50,323 bases of DNA from Haloimpatiens lingqiaonensis (GTDB lineage Bacteria; Bacillota; Clostridia; Clostridiales; Clostridiaceae), in assembly GCF_901447495.1 (NCBI RefSeq), contig NZ_CABDWS010000014.1:1-50323 (forward strand), read 5' to 3'. Shown one piece after another: positions 7,997-18,673 of this stretch (its first letter is position 1; every line of letters begins with the position of its first letter). The notes beneath the pieces are model-generated. The model ran no database searches and was not told where the DNA came from. It saw only the letters and a program-made list of their open reading frames with translations. The position numbers and the translations under genes were made by a program.

Positions 7997-8563
7997 TTAT
8001 AGTTTGTATAAATAAATGTAAATATTGTCTTTACCTAAAAGCTTTAATATATATCCATAAAGGGATACATTCAGTCTATTAACCGTATGCTGAGCTACAA
8101 AAAAATCGTATTGACCCATAAATGGGTTAAAAACTTTATTATGAATTACTTGAGTATGATAAGGTAATGGATTGCCATATTGAATCACATCTCCAACATC
8201 AAAATTATTGTATATAGTCAAAAAATTTGATATGGCTTCCTCTGGAGTTATTCTGTAAAAACCATATGCTCTATTGTCACCCATGCCATCTTCATTGCCC
8301 CAATGTCTCATAAAATATCTAGCTGCTCTCCAAGTAATTGCAACTTTTTTTAATTCTTTTTCATATTTAGTTCTGCAAAACCATGAATTGAAGTTATCCC
8401 ATTGGCTTCCTATTTCCTGCATTCCTCCAGCTTTCAAAACTTGAGATACAAAATTTGTACAGTCATCACTTTTATAATATGGATAATCTTTCAAATTAGG
8501 ACTTAAAGCATATTTTTCTGCATATTCCTTAGCTGCCATTCTATCATACCCTGTGCTTGGCAT
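7997..8563 (-). CDS. Putative amidase-domain protein (Amidase_6 type)
   Basis: 188 residues resembling the putative amidase domain (Pfam Amidase_6), a papain-like cysteine hydrolase fold often found in clostridial and bacillar wall or spore proteins. The sequence shows DDCTNFVSQ with the likely catalytic Cys35, a following WDNFNSWF, a candidate catalytic His in PYHTQVI (about residue 138) and a second in AQHTVNR. There is no signal peptide or wall-binding domain, so it may act in the cytoplasm, be released by lysis, or be spore-associated. The ATG follows AAGGAGGAATAAAGT. Repeat element B begins 20 bases past its stop codon. The substrate is not known. Confidence 0.75.
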   Translation of the reverse strand: MPSTGYDRMAAKEYAEKYALSPNLKDYPYYKSDDCTNFVSQVLKAGGMQEIGSQWDNFNSWFCRTKYEKELKKVAITWRAARYFMRHWGNEDGMGDNRAYGFYRITPEEAISNFLTIYNNFDVGDVIQYGNPLPYHTQVIHNKVFNPFMGQYDFFVAQHTVNRLNVSLYGYILKLLGKDNIYIYLYKL

Positions 8564-8691
8564 ACTTTATTCCTCCTTTTTTATTTAAAATCGGTGTAAT
8601 TACAGTACAAATTAACAATAATAATACTATGGTTTCACTTTTGCAAAAGCATATAACTTCGTTTAAAAGCCTTAATACTGAACTTTGGTAC

Positions 8692-8827
8692 ATAAACGGA
8701 GCTCTTAGCTTCAGATGGAGTTTTTACTCCAACTGAAGGTTAGAGATCGTTATCCAGGGACGTAGCTGCCGTTATCTCCCACTTTGTTAGAAGTGGGAGT
8801 GTTACGGCAGGTAAGTCTCTGGATAAA
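8692..8827 (+). repeat. Dispersed two-hairpin element, copy 3
   Basis: Same element, but with the alternative 3' end TAAGTCTCTGGATAAA instead of TAGTCATCGGATAAA. This lets the base of hairpin 2 pair as TTATCCAG/CTGGATAA, closing what is an internal loop in the other form. It lies about 500 bases upstream of pyruvate carboxylase on the same strand. Confidence 0.9.
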
Positions 8828-9229
8828 TTTTAAGCTGTACATTAGATAAATAAAAAAATTAGAACTATAGTCTTTAATGTACTCTTTAAATTAAATGTTG
8901 AACTTGCTAATAGAATTTCTTAAATTTATATTTTATAAAAAATTATAATTTTATATCTAAATTGCAATAATATATACTTACCTCATGCAATTTATATATT
9001 ATCTTATGATTTTTAAATTTTAATGTGCAGATAAATCAATTACTATATTGCAAAACAAATTACTATACTATATTTATATTTAATATACATTAATTAAGTT
9101 ACAGTGTTTTATTAATATTTATTAAAAATTAATTGTGCTATACTATTAGTTTTATTCCCTACTATTTATAAATTTTAGCTAAATCTAATAAATTTCATTA
9201 AAAAGAATTATTTTTTTAAAAAAATTGCA
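8828..9229. other. AT-rich intergenic stretch upstream of pyc
   Basis: About 400 bases of very AT-rich DNA with no supported ORF or hairpin. Confidence 0.4.
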
Positions 9230-9258
9230 TTGCATTATACATATATGTATCATATAAT
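9230..9258 (+). promoter_or_regulatory. Likely promoter of pyruvate carboxylase
   Basis: A -35 of TTGCAT (9230-9235), a 17-base spacer and a perfect -10 TATAAT (9253-9258). The spacer holds a 14-bp palindrome ATACATATATGTAT (9237-9250) that could be an operator. The start codon is 66 bases downstream. Confidence 0.6.
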
Positions 9259-9323
9259 GTTACCATACGTTAAAAATGAATTTATATGATTTAATATATT
9301 TCATATATAAGTGAGGTGCTAAT

Positions 9324-12300
9324 ATGTCAATTAAAAACTTCAAAAGAATTCTTGTGGCAAATAGAGGGGAAATTGCTATACGAATATTCAGAGCATGTAG
9401 CGAATTAAATATTCGAACTGTAGCAATTTATTCAAATGAAGATAAGTGTTCTCTTTTTAGAACTAAAGCTGATGAATCATATCAAATAGGAAAAAACAAT
9501 AATCCTGTTGATGCATATTTAAATATAGATGAAATTATAAATCTGGCTCTTAAAAAAGGTGTAGATGCTATTCACCCTGGTTATGGATTTCTTTCGGAAA
9601 ATCCTGAATTTGCCAGGAAGTGTGAAGAAGCTGGAATTGAATTCATAGGGCCTACCGCCTTCATGATGGAACAAATGGGTGATAAGATAAAATCTAAGTT
9701 AGTAGCTCAAAAGGTTTCAGTTCCTACCATACCTGGAGTAGAAGAGCCTATAAAAACTGAAGAACAGGCTCTAGAGTTTGCAAATTTCTGCGGATATCCA
9801 GTTATGCTTAAAGCAGCAGCTGGTGGCGGTGGAAGAGGTATGAGAATTGTAAAAGAGGAAAAAGACTTAATTTCTTCCTTCAGAAGTGCCAAAAACGAAG
9901 CTAAAAAAGCCTTCGGTATAGATGATATATTTATAGAAAAATATCTAGAAAATCCAAAGCATATTGAAGTGCAAGTTCTTGGAGACAAATACGGAAATAT
10001 TGTTCACCTTTTTGAAAGAGATTGTTCTATTCAAAGACGTCACCAAAAGGTTATTGAATTTGCTCCATCACTATCTCTTTCAGAGGAAAAGAGACAGGAA
10101 ATTTGTGAAGATGCTCTTAAAATAGCTAGAAGCGTTAATTACAGAGGAGCTGGTACACTAGAATTCCTTTTAGATAGCAAGGGAAATCACTATTTTATAG
10201 AAATGAACCCTAGAATTCAGGTGGAGCATACTGTAACAGAAGTAATAACTGGAGTAGACATTGTTCAGAGCCAAATCCTTATAGCTCAAGGATATACTTT
10301 AGATTCTGAAGAAATAGGATTACCATCTCAAGATTCTATAAAAACTAATGGATATGCTATTCAATGCAGAATAACTACTGAAGATCCATCTAATAATTTC
10401 GCCCCAGACACAGGTAAAATTGATGTATACAGAACTGGTTCTGGTTTTGGTATAAGACTAGATGGGGGAAACGGATTTACAGGAGCAGTAATAAGTCCTT
10501 ATTATGATAGCTTACTAGTTAAGACTACAGCTTATTCCAGAACTTTTAAGGATACTGTTAGAAAATCCCTTCGTTCTGTAAAAGAACTTAAAATATCTGG
10601 AGTAAAAACCAATGTGGACTTTTTAATAAATGTATTAAATCACCCTACTTTCCAAAAGGGTCTTTGTACTACTAATTTCATAGGAGAAAATCCTGATTTA
10701 TTTATAACTACCGCTAAAGCTGATGAAGAATACAACCTTCTAAAATTTATAGGAGAAAAAGTAGTTAATGAAACTCATGGTGTAAAGAAATCCTTTGATG
10801 TGCCTGTAGTTCCTATAATACCTGAAGTTAAAGATTTAAAAGGTACGAGAAATATACTTTTAGAAAAAGGTCCTGAAGGATTAGTTAATTGGATAAAAGC
10901 ACAGGATAAACTGCTTTTAACAGACACCACTATGAGAGATGCTCATCAGTCGCTTATGGCTACTAGAATGAGAACGGTAGACATGGTTAAAATAGCCGAT
11001 GCCACTTCCTACTTAGGTAAAGATTTATTTTCTCTTGAAATGTGGGGAGGCGCTACCTTTGACGTATGCTATAGATTTTTAAAGGAATCCCCATGGGAAA
11101 GACTTAAAAAATTAAGAGAAAAATCTCCTAACGTACTTTTCCAAATGCTTATAAGAGGAGCCAATGCTGTAGGATATAAAAACTATCCTGACAATGTTAT
11201 AAGAGAATTTATAAAAGAATCTGCAAATGCAGGCATAGATATATTTAGAATATTTGACTCTCTAAACTGGCTTAAAGGTATGGAAGTAGCCTTAGATGAA
11301 GTATTAAAACAAGGGAAAGTAGCTGAATGCTGTATATGCTACACTGGAGATATACTGAATAACTCTAGGGATAAATATACATTAGACTACTACGTTAAAA
11401 AAGCTAAAGAGATAGAAAAAATGGGTGCTCACATACTGGGCATAAAGGATATGTCTGCCCTATTGAAGCCTTATGCTGCCTTTAAACTTATAAAGGCCCT
11501 TAAAGAAGAAATAAGTATTCCTATTCATCTGCACACTCATGACACTACAGGAAATGGTGTAGCTACAGCCTTACTAGCAGCAGAGGCAGGAGTTGATATA
11601 GTAGATACAGCCATCGATAGCATGGCAGGACTTACAAGTCAGCCATCTCTAAATTCTATAGTGGCTGCCCTTGAAAACACTAAGAGAGATACGGGCATTA
11701 ACCTTGGTGATATACAAAAGATATCAAATTATTGGTCTGCTGTAAGACCTGTTTATACTTCTTTTGAATCTGGATTAAAATCTGGATCTACAGAAATATA
11801 TAAATACGAAATTCCAGGGGGACAATACTCTAACTTAAAACCTCAAGTAGAAAGTTTCGGTCTTGGCCACAGATTTGGGGAAGTAAAAGAAATGTATAAA
11901 AGAGTTAATTCCATGGTAGGTGATATAGTTAAGGTAACTCCATCCTCCAAAATGGTAGGTGATATGGCTATATTCATGGTGCAAAATAATTTAACTCCTG
12001 AAAATATTTTAGAAAAGGCTTCAAACTTGTCTTTCCCAGACTCAGCTGTATCCTATTTTAAAGGTATGATGGGTCAACCAGAGCATGGTTTTCCAAAGGA
12101 GCTTCAAAAGATGGTGTTAAAGGGAGAAGAACCTATAACCTGCAGACCAGGAGAACTTTTACCATCTGAAGACTTTAGTAAAATAGAAAAACACCTTAAA
12201 GAAAAATTAGGCTTGGAGCCAACAAAGCAAGATATTATAAGCTACGCCCTATATCCAGACGTATTTGAAGCCTATGTAAAATATATAAAAGAAAATGGTG

Positions 12301-12767
12301 ACTTAAGTAACGTAGGTAGTGATATATACTTCCACGGCTTAAGTGAAGGGGAAACTTGTGAAATCAAATTAGCTGAAGGCAAAATATTAGTAGTAAGGCT
12401 TTTAGAAATTACAAAGCTAAACAAAGAAGGTTTTAGAACCTTAATATTTGAAGTAAACGGCAATAGACGTGAAATTAAGATAAAGGATAAAACAAGAGCA
12501 GAATTAAAGGAAACTTCTGAGGTTTTAATGGCTAACCCAGAAAACAAAAACGAAATAGGTGCCAGCATCCCTGGAACTATTTTAGATATACTTGTTAAAG
12601 AGGGAGACGAAATAAAGGAAAACGGAAACTTAGTAGTTATTGAAGCTATGAAAATGGAAACTATAATTACCTCCCCTGTTTCAGGCATAGTGGAATCCAT
12701 CCATGTATCTAAGGCCCAACAAGTTAAATCTGGCGAAATGCTAATTAAATTAAAAATTAAAAAATAA
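9324..12767 (+). CDS. pyc: Pyruvate carboxylase
   Basis: 1147 residues, full length for the single-chain enzyme that carboxylates pyruvate to oxaloacetate with ATP, bicarbonate and biotin. The order is biotin carboxylase with ATP-grasp (1-460; glycine-rich AAAGGGGRGMR about 165-175, ERDCSIQRRHQKVIE, EMNPRIQVEHTVTE), carboxyltransferase TIM barrel (about 530-800; LLTDTTMRDAHQS, HLHTHDTTGNG), allosteric linker, and biotinyl domain with EAMKMET and Lys1110 as the biotin site. The ATG follows GTGAGGTG (9311-9318). It is a single-gene unit with its own promoter and a strong downstream hairpin. It supplies oxaloacetate for amino-acid synthesis (anaplerosis). Confidence 0.98.
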   Translation: MSIKNFKRILVANRGEIAIRIFRACSELNIRTVAIYSNEDKCSLFRTKADESYQIGKNNNPVDAYLNIDEIINLALKKGVDAIHPGYGFLSENPEFARKCEEAGIEFIGPTAFMMEQMGDKIKSKLVAQKVSVPTIPGVEEPIKTEEQALEFANFCGYPVMLKAAAGGGGRGMRIVKEEKDLISSFRSAKNEAKKAFGIDDIFIEKYLENPKHIEVQVLGDKYGNIVHLFERDCSIQRRHQKVIEFAPSLSLSEEKRQEICEDALKIARSVNYRGAGTLEFLLDSKGNHYFIEMNPRIQVEHTVTEVITGVDIVQSQILIAQGYTLDSEEIGLPSQDSIKTNGYAIQCRITTEDPSNNFAPDTGKIDVYRTGSGFGIRLDGGNGFTGAVISPYYDSLLVKTTAYSRTFKDTVRKSLRSVKELKISGVKTNVDFLINVLNHPTFQKGLCTTNFIGENPDLFITTAKADEEYNLLKFIGEKVVNETHGVKKSFDVPVVPIIPEVKDLKGTRNILLEKGPEGLVNWIKAQDKLLLTDTTMRDAHQSLMATRMRTVDMVKIADATSYLGKDLFSLEMWGGATFDVCYRFLKESPWERLKKLREKSPNVLFQMLIRGANAVGYKNYPDNVIREFIKESANAGIDIFRIFDSLNWLKGMEVALDEVLKQGKVAECCICYTGDILNNSRDKYTLDYYVKKAKEIEKMGAHILGIKDMSALLKPYAAFKLIKALKEEISIPIHLHTHDTTGNGVATALLAAEAGVDIVDTAIDSMAGLTSQPSLNSIVAALENTKRDTGINLGDIQKISNYWSAVRPVYTSFESGLKSGSTEIYKYEIPGGQYSNLKPQVESFGLGHRFGEVKEMYKRVNSMVGDIVKVTPSSKMVGDMAIFMVQNNLTPENILEKASNLSFPDSAVSYFKGMMGQPEHGFPKELQKMVLKGEEPITCRPGELLPSEDFSKIEKHLKEKLGLEPTKQDIISYALYPDVFEAYVKYIKENGDLSNVGSDIYFHGLSEGETCEIKLAEGKILVVRLLEITKLNKEGFRTLIFEVNGNRREIKIKDKTRAELKETSEVLMANPENKNEIGASIPGTILDILVKEGDEIKENGNLVVIEAMKMETIITSPVSGIVESIHVSKAQQVKSGEMLIKLKIKK

Positions 12768-12777
12768 AAATTAAAAA

Positions 12778-12815
12778 GGACAGCTAATTAAATTAGCTGT
12801 CCACTTTTAATTTTA
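12778..12815. terminator. Bidirectional terminator between pyc and the protease gene
   Basis: A near-perfect inverted repeat (GGACAGCTAATT and its complement) with T-rich tails on both sides: ACTTTTAATTTTATTT on +, and TTTTTAATTTTTATTTT on -. It serves two converging genes. Confidence 0.85.
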
Positions 12816-12816
12816 T

Positions 12817-15800
12817 TTATGCTCTTTTTCTTCTTCTAAGAAATACAAATCCACAAGCTATTAAAATTCCACCTATAGCTATTAATAAAGGTGCGTTCAT
12901 TCTGCCACCAGTTTGAACTAATTTATTATTAGAATTTGTATTATTATTTGTATTAGCATTATTATCTGAAGTGTTGTTAGAACCACTTGCTGATGATGCT
13001 TTTATGCTAAATTTAATAGTTTCTGAAGAAGTATTTCCTGCTAAATCCTTTGCAGTTATTATTAAAGTATAGTCTCCTGCTGAAGCTATTTCTTTACCAT
13101 CATAGTTCTTTCCATTAAGTGTTGCTATAACTTTAGCTGTATCGTCATCACATTTAACTACAGGAGTTACTTTATTATTATATACTTTGCCATCCTCTAC
13201 TCCTGTTACTGTTATCACTGGGTAAGTTTTATCAATGATAAAGTTCATCTTTAATTCAGAAGTATTTCCTGCTAAATCTACAGCTTTTATTACTAATTCG
13301 TGAATACCTTCTTCAGTAATCTTTTCTCCCTTATATTCCTTACCATTAAGAGTTAATGTTACTGTTGCATCTTCACTTGCTGTGATTTTTGGTGTAACAT
13401 CTCCATTATATAATTTGCCATCTTCTACATCTGTTACTGTTATTACAGGTTTAGTCTTGTCAATTGTAAAGTTAGCCTTATATTCTGAAGTATTTCCCGC
13501 TAAATCTACAGCTTTTACTATTAACTCATGAGATCCCTCTGTAGTAATTTCTTCTCCATTGTATGCTTTTCCATCAAGAGTTGTAGTAACTTTTGCTTCT
13601 TCATTACAAGATACTTTTGCTATAACGTTACTGTTGTATGCTTTGCCATTTTCTACACCAGCAACTGTTATTACTGGGTTAGTCTTATCAATTGTAAAAT
13701 TAACCTTATAGGTTGAAGTATTTCCTGCTAAATCTGTAGCAGTTACTACCAATTCGTGAGCTCCCTCTGCACTGATTTCTTCTCCATTATATTCCTTTTT
13801 ATCAAGAGTTGCAGTAATGTTAGCTTTTTTGTCAGCAGTAATTTTTGCTATTACATTTTTATTATAAACTTTTCCATCTTCTACGCCTGTTACTGTAATA
13901 ACTGGAGCAGCTTTGTCCACTACTACATTAACATTCTTAACAGTTTCATGACCAAATAAATCTACAGCTTTTATTTCTAAGAAAGAGTTATTAGTAACAG
14001 GAACATCATAATCAAAAGTTCTTTCTGTTACATCTTTACCCATTTGGCCATCTATAGCCACTTCTATTTTTTGTTCTCCGTTAACATATAGTTTGTATCC
14101 ATAGGTATTGTCTGATACTTTTCCTGTAACCTTAACAGTGTCTGTATTAACATACGCTTTGCTATCCTCTGTAATCTTAGGAGATGTAATATCAAGTACA
14201 GGAGCTATAGTGTCACAATCTACCTTGTATGAAAAATCACATAGCTTTTCGCCATCAAAATCTTCAGCATATATCTTTACAAGGTTTCTTCCTTCCTCAA
14301 AAGTAACATCCATTGAGAAAGTTAAGTCTTTGTTTATCTCAACATCCTTATCATTTATCTTAAATACCTTTGGCACATATCCTACAGAACCAGTTATAGT
14401 TAAATCCTTCTGATTTACACTCATTCTAGAGGATAAATTATCAAATTTTAGATTAAATGCTGGATTACCTTGTACAACTGTTGTCTCTTTAACGCCAATA
14501 TTAGATGCATTATCTAATGCAGCTATAGCTATAGAATTAGCTGCCTTTTCTTTTAGTTGCAAATCACAACTATATATTCCATTTTCGTCTACTGATATTT
14601 TTGAACTATCTTGTTTCTTACCATTTAAATAAACCATAGAGAATTGGCCATCCCCAGATAATTCATCTGTTACTTTCCACTGTAATTTATAATTAGAATC
14701 ATCTGATTTTGTTGCAGATATTATTTCTACATTTGGATCTACAGTGTCTATCTTTACTGGAACTGTAACATGACTTTCTCTAGCGTTGTCTATATCTACT
14801 TTTGCTACATAATCAAGATAATATTGACCATCTTCAACTACTCCCATTTTACCTGTAGATGGGTCGTAAATCTTTCCATCCCACATCCAGCTCATATCAT
14901 GTCTATATCCTGGGTCGTTTGGATCTGAAATAACATTTTTTCTTATATCATTAGTAGTTAATAACTGTTTTACTAACTTTTTATCCTTGTCTAATACTCT
15001 AACTTGCATAGATTTAGCATTTCTTAAGAAGCCTAAGAATGGATATATATTATCATTTAAGTTATCCCCATTAGGAGAAATAGCAATTTTCTCAGACTTT
15101 ATAATAGGATTTCCATCTTCATCTTTTCCATCATAACCTAAATAATAAAGATCTTCTCCATTTTCATCCAATGAAAGCATTCTTGTGCTTCCAAAATATG
15201 CATTCTCGTCCCATATAGGTTTATCTATAACATCTTGTGTATCCCATTTTCCGTGGAAACCTATATATGGAACTACTAAATCTGGATTGTCTTTAGGTTC
15301 AGTAGATTTTAATTTAATAAATCCTTCTACAAAGATTTCTTTTGCAAGATCATCTGGTAAATTAATTGTTACATTTACTTTTGCGGTTCCATTAGCTGGA
15401 ACTGTTACTTTAGTATTATCAAAAGAAACTTTAGCATCCTTAATTTTTACATCATAAGACATGCTCTCTATAGTCTCACTTTGTTCAGTTAAAACTCCAC
15501 CTATATCACTTAAATCAAAAGTAATAGGTTTGTCTTTGTAGTTCTTTAAATTTAAAGCAAAGGTAGTAGTTTTACCTATTTCCTTTAAGGCTACTGCTGC
15601 ATTTCCTCTATCATCTTTTACTGTTACACCATTGTTTACAGCATCTACTATCTGAACTAATCCTGCACCTTGTCTTCTTGGAGAATAAGGTACTTCTGTG
15701 TGTTGTTTATCCATAATAGTTTTTGCAGTATTAATAGATGTAGTTTTTGCAAAATCTACTAATTCCTTTCCTGTTAAGCTTGGATAATTTTTCTTTATTC

Positions 15801-17580
15801 CTTGTAATATTAATGCTTCAGCTCCTGATGTATGAGGTGCTGCCATAGATGTACCAGACATATTCTCATATTTATTATTGTTAACAGTTGACCATATATT
15901 TCCGCCTGGAGCTGATATTTCAGGTTTAAATTCTAAATTTGGAGCTGGACCCCAAGAAGTAAAATCAGACATATCATTTTTATCTGTGTTATCTAATGAA
16001 GTCAACGTTCCAGAGAATTTAACCTTTAGCCCTGAAGAAGCTTTTTCCTTAAGAGCTTTTCCATCAGCCTCTGTCATTCCTATAACTGGAATATTAACTG
16101 CATCATCTACGAACATGCCTCCAATATAACCAGCTCTATTGTTATAAATAATTATAGCCTTTGCACCTGCTTTTTGAGCATTTACTTCTTTTTCAGCAAA
16201 AGTAAGCTCTCCTCTTTGAGCTAATACAATTTTTCCATTAACATCTTTGCCTTCAAAATCTGATTCCTTACCATATGCACAATCCACCAATTCAAATTCA
16301 CCTTTAAGAACTTCTGATGGATTTACATTATTTACTTCATAGGTATAACTTCCATTGCCACTTGCACTAGTATACTCCATATTGAATAACATTATATTAG
16401 TATTCTCATAAGAAGCTACTTGTAAAGATTCTTTAGCAATACCAGGTGATCCTACTACTCCTGTATCATATAATTCGCTAAATTTATATGGCGCTGTGTT
16501 GTATTGAGAGTTTCCTGCAGACACTACCACAACTACTCCACTTTCAGTAGCATTTTTTATTGCCTTTTGTTCTGGTTCATCTGATTCTTGAAATCCTGAA
16601 TTAGAACCAAGACTCATATTTATAACGTCTGCCCCATGTTTAACTGAGTCTTCAATAGCTGCTATTATATCATCTGAATATGCCCCACCTATTTCAGGAT
16701 CATTAGCAAATACTTTCATAGCAAGCAATTGACATTCTGGAGCTACACCTTGTATAGCTTCTCTTTTGTCTACTGCTTCTTTGTCTCCATTTGCACCTAC
16801 TATACCAGCAACGTGCATTCCATGCATGCTTCCAGTATCTATTACATTATAATTTTGTTCAGCAAAATTATAACCATAAGGCACTTTGTCTGTGAAATAT
16901 TTTCCAACTCCTTCTGAGCTTTTTGATTGTAATTTTGCTTTTGAAGGATCTGTAAGCTTCATATCCTTATGAGTATAATCTATACCAGTATCTATAATGG
17001 ATACTACCATACCTTGTCCATTATAACCATAAGAAGAACCATAGGCTTCGTAAGCTTGAGTTAAAGTTTTTGCAGATGTCATATCTGGATAATATTTATT
17101 AACTAAAGTTACGCTTTTTACCTCTGGTAAAGCTTTAATCTTATAAATTTCACTTTTTTTAACCATCATACTAAAGCCATTTAAAACTTTAGTATAACTA
17201 TTTCTAATTTTAGCCCCTTCTAATTCTGCAACTTTCGATTTTACAGATTTTTGTGTGCTTTGAATGGAACTTAATCCTTTAGTCCCTTTTTCTAATAAAG
17301 GTTTGTCCTTTAATTGCACAACAACTCTGACTGTCTCTTCAGGTCTTCGAGTTAGTGGTTTGTTTTCATTAAAAACAAACTCACTTCCGCGCTTGGATTT
17401 CATAAAGTTCTCAATGTCTTTTTCTGAGTACTTAACCCTCAACGGATTAGAAGATAACACTTCTGCTGCCTTTGCATTATCTAGGGCTTTTACTTCTTTA
17501 GTTTCAAACCCAGACACAAAGGAAACTATCATCATTGCTATAACAAACAATGACAACAATTTTTGATTCTTTCTTTTCAT
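12817..17580 (-). CDS. Cell-wall-anchored S8 serine protease (lactocepin-like)
   Basis: 1587 residues. Signal peptide 1-32; inhibitor I9-type propeptide about 80-165; subtilisin-like S8 domain about 180-640 with the triad Asp197 (SIIDTGID), His253 (HGMHVAG) and Ser578 (GTSMAAP). A PA domain is inserted at about 420-530. An Fn3-like domain and beta-sandwich stretches follow, then four Ig-like repeats of about 78 residues (about 1213-1520; each with PVITV and DGKxYN). Next come a Ser/Asn/Thr-rich wall spacer, a sortase-type signal LVQTGG (about 1554), a membrane helix and an RRRKRA tail. It probably degrades extracellular protein for amino-acid fermentation. LVQTG departs from LPxTG at position 2, so the sortase is uncertain. 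The start is ATG after a GGGGGTTACT region. Confidence 0.93.
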   Translation of the reverse strand: MKRKNQKLLSLFVIAMMIVSFVSGFETKEVKALDNAKAAEVLSSNPLRVKYSEKDIENFMKSKRGSEFVFNENKPLTRRPEETVRVVVQLKDKPLLEKGTKGLSSIQSTQKSVKSKVAELEGAKIRNSYTKVLNGFSMMVKKSEIYKIKALPEVKSVTLVNKYYPDMTSAKTLTQAYEAYGSSYGYNGQGMVVSIIDTGIDYTHKDMKLTDPSKAKLQSKSSEGVGKYFTDKVPYGYNFAEQNYNVIDTGSMHGMHVAGIVGANGDKEAVDKREAIQGVAPECQLLAMKVFANDPEIGGAYSDDIIAAIEDSVKHGADVINMSLGSNSGFQESDEPEQKAIKNATESGVVVVVSAGNSQYNTAPYKFSELYDTGVVGSPGIAKESLQVASYENTNIMLFNMEYTSASGNGSYTYEVNNVNPSEVLKGEFELVDCAYGKESDFEGKDVNGKIVLAQRGELTFAEKEVNAQKAGAKAIIIYNNRAGYIGGMFVDDAVNIPVIGMTEADGKALKEKASSGLKVKFSGTLTSLDNTDKNDMSDFTSWGPAPNLEFKPEISAPGGNIWSTVNNNKYENMSGTSMAAPHTSGAEALILQGIKKNYPSLTGKELVDFAKTTSINTAKTIMDKQHTEVPYSPRRQGAGLVQIVDAVNNGVTVKDDRGNAAVALKEIGKTTTFALNLKNYKDKPITFDLSDIGGVLTEQSETIESMSYDVKIKDAKVSFDNTKVTVPANGTAKVNVTINLPDDLAKEIFVEGFIKLKSTEPKDNPDLVVPYIGFHGKWDTQDVIDKPIWDENAYFGSTRMLSLDENGEDLYYLGYDGKDEDGNPIIKSEKIAISPNGDNLNDNIYPFLGFLRNAKSMQVRVLDKDKKLVKQLLTTNDIRKNVISDPNDPGYRHDMSWMWDGKIYDPSTGKMGVVEDGQYYLDYVAKVDIDNARESHVTVPVKIDTVDPNVEIISATKSDDSNYKLQWKVTDELSGDGQFSMVYLNGKKQDSSKISVDENGIYSCDLQLKEKAANSIAIAALDNASNIGVKETTVVQGNPAFNLKFDNLSSRMSVNQKDLTITGSVGYVPKVFKINDKDVEINKDLTFSMDVTFEEGRNLVKIYAEDFDGEKLCDFSYKVDCDTIAPVLDITSPKITEDSKAYVNTDTVKVTGKVSDNTYGYKLYVNGEQKIEVAIDGQMGKDVTERTFDYDVPVTNNSFLEIKAVDLFGHETVKNVNVVVDKAAPVITVTGVEDGKVYNKNVIAKITADKKANITATLDKKEYNGEEISAEGAHELVVTATDLAGNTSTYKVNFTIDKTNPVITVAGVENGKAYNSNVIAKVSCNEEAKVTTTLDGKAYNGEEITTEGSHELIVKAVDLAGNTSEYKANFTIDKTKPVITVTDVEDGKLYNGDVTPKITASEDATVTLTLNGKEYKGEKITEEGIHELVIKAVDLAGNTSELKMNFIIDKTYPVITVTGVEDGKVYNNKVTPVVKCDDDTAKVIATLNGKNYDGKEIASAGDYTLIITAKDLAGNTSSETIKFSIKASSASGSNNTSDNNANTNNNTNSNNKLVQTGGRMNAPLLIAIGGILIACGFVFLRRRKRA
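13020..13945 (-). repeat. Four in-frame Ig-like repeats in the protease
   Basis: Four tandem units of about 234 bp (78 codons) inside the protease gene, each coding a bacterial Ig-like module that starts with DK..PVITV and ends with DLAGNTS. High DNA similarity between units suggests recent duplication and possible copy-number change between strains. Confidence 0.85.
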
Positions 17581-18000
17581 AGTAACCCCCCTTTTATTAT
17601 TTAATTTTCAATAAGGCATATTAAATAACCTTATTAAAAAATTAATCATAGTTTAATATTGCCCCAATAAACTACATACATCCCCATAATTACTATTATA
17701 TACATTTTATTTCATTACATGTACTTATATTAATACCACTTATTTCTATATATTTTATCACACAAAATACTACTTTTCAATTATTTCATAATATTAATTT
17801 TATTCCCATGTAAGAATATTGTGTTTATTCAGATAATTCCATGGATATAGACTATTATTCAACCACTAAACTTTTTTTATTTATAAAATACAAACTACTT
17901 TTCCCCTTATCTCCAAGTAGAATACTCGCCATAAATTAGAATTTGTATAGAAGGTAAGAATTAAGAGATTAGGTACTAGGTACTAGGTGCTAGGTGCTAG
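17581..18000. other. AT-rich region upstream of the protease gene
   Basis: Contains the protease promoter region on the - strand (exact site not resolved). At 17972-18001 there is a short tandem of TAGGTACTAGGTGC-type units. No gene is seen. Confidence 0.4.
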
Positions 18001-18002
18001 GA

Positions 18003-18160
18003 AAGGAGGATTTTCCTCCACTGCGTTACGGAAAATCTTTAATTAAATATAAGCAATGGTATAGTGGGAAAAGGTATAATTGATTCATTAAATGAAGTGG
18101 TTATACCTTTTCTTTTTAAGGGCTTAAAAAATCTTTTATTGGCGGTAGCCAGTCTAAATA
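18003..18160 (+). repeat. Intergenic module with two hairpins, copy 2
   Basis: Nearly identical to 6564-6715: GGAGGATTTTCCTCC, CACTGCGTTACGGAAAATC, AAAGGTATAA...TTATACCTTT followed by TCTTTTT, and TTGGCGGTAGCCAG. It is followed to 18670 by more modules (AGTAAGAA-type runs, GGGCGTAAGCCCGCTGA at 18329-18345, TTTTATCCTTAACTCTTACT). There are no genes in 18160-18670. Confidence 0.75.
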
Positions 18161-18673
18161 CGTAGATATGATTAGAATTTATATATAAGAATATATAATT
18201 TTAATTGTTAGGTGAATAGTAACGTGTAGATAAGTAATGGGGAATAGGTAAGAAAGTAATAAGTAAGAGTGAAAAAGTAAGAACTACTAGGTAAAAAGTC
18301 AGAAGGTTATCACTTAAAAAGTGTTTTGGGCGTAAGCCCGCTGAGTGTAGGTGAAAGTATAGCTATTTTTGCGACCTATCGGTCCGCGGACTTATCGAAC
18401 CTTTAAGTAAGAATTCTTAAAAAAATTTAGTAAAGCTAAATTTTTACTACACCTATTACTTCTTACTATTCACAAATTAATTATAAAAAAACTCCTTGAG
18501 TTTTATCCTTAACTCTTACTTCTTACCTTTTACCTCTTACTTCTTTTTCACCTTTTCTTATCTACAAACTAAGAATTATAGTTAATTTCTAAAAAAGCTT
18601 TATTCTTCATTTTAAATTTTATATTTTTATTTTATAACTACGAAAGTTGAATTAATAATATACCTTGTAAAAA

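Noticed and set aside
14108-14413. Long + strand ORFs inside the protease gene (for example 14108-14413, 17264-17566)
   Set aside because: Opposite-strand shadows of a clear 1587-residue protein; no starts with ribosome binding sites.
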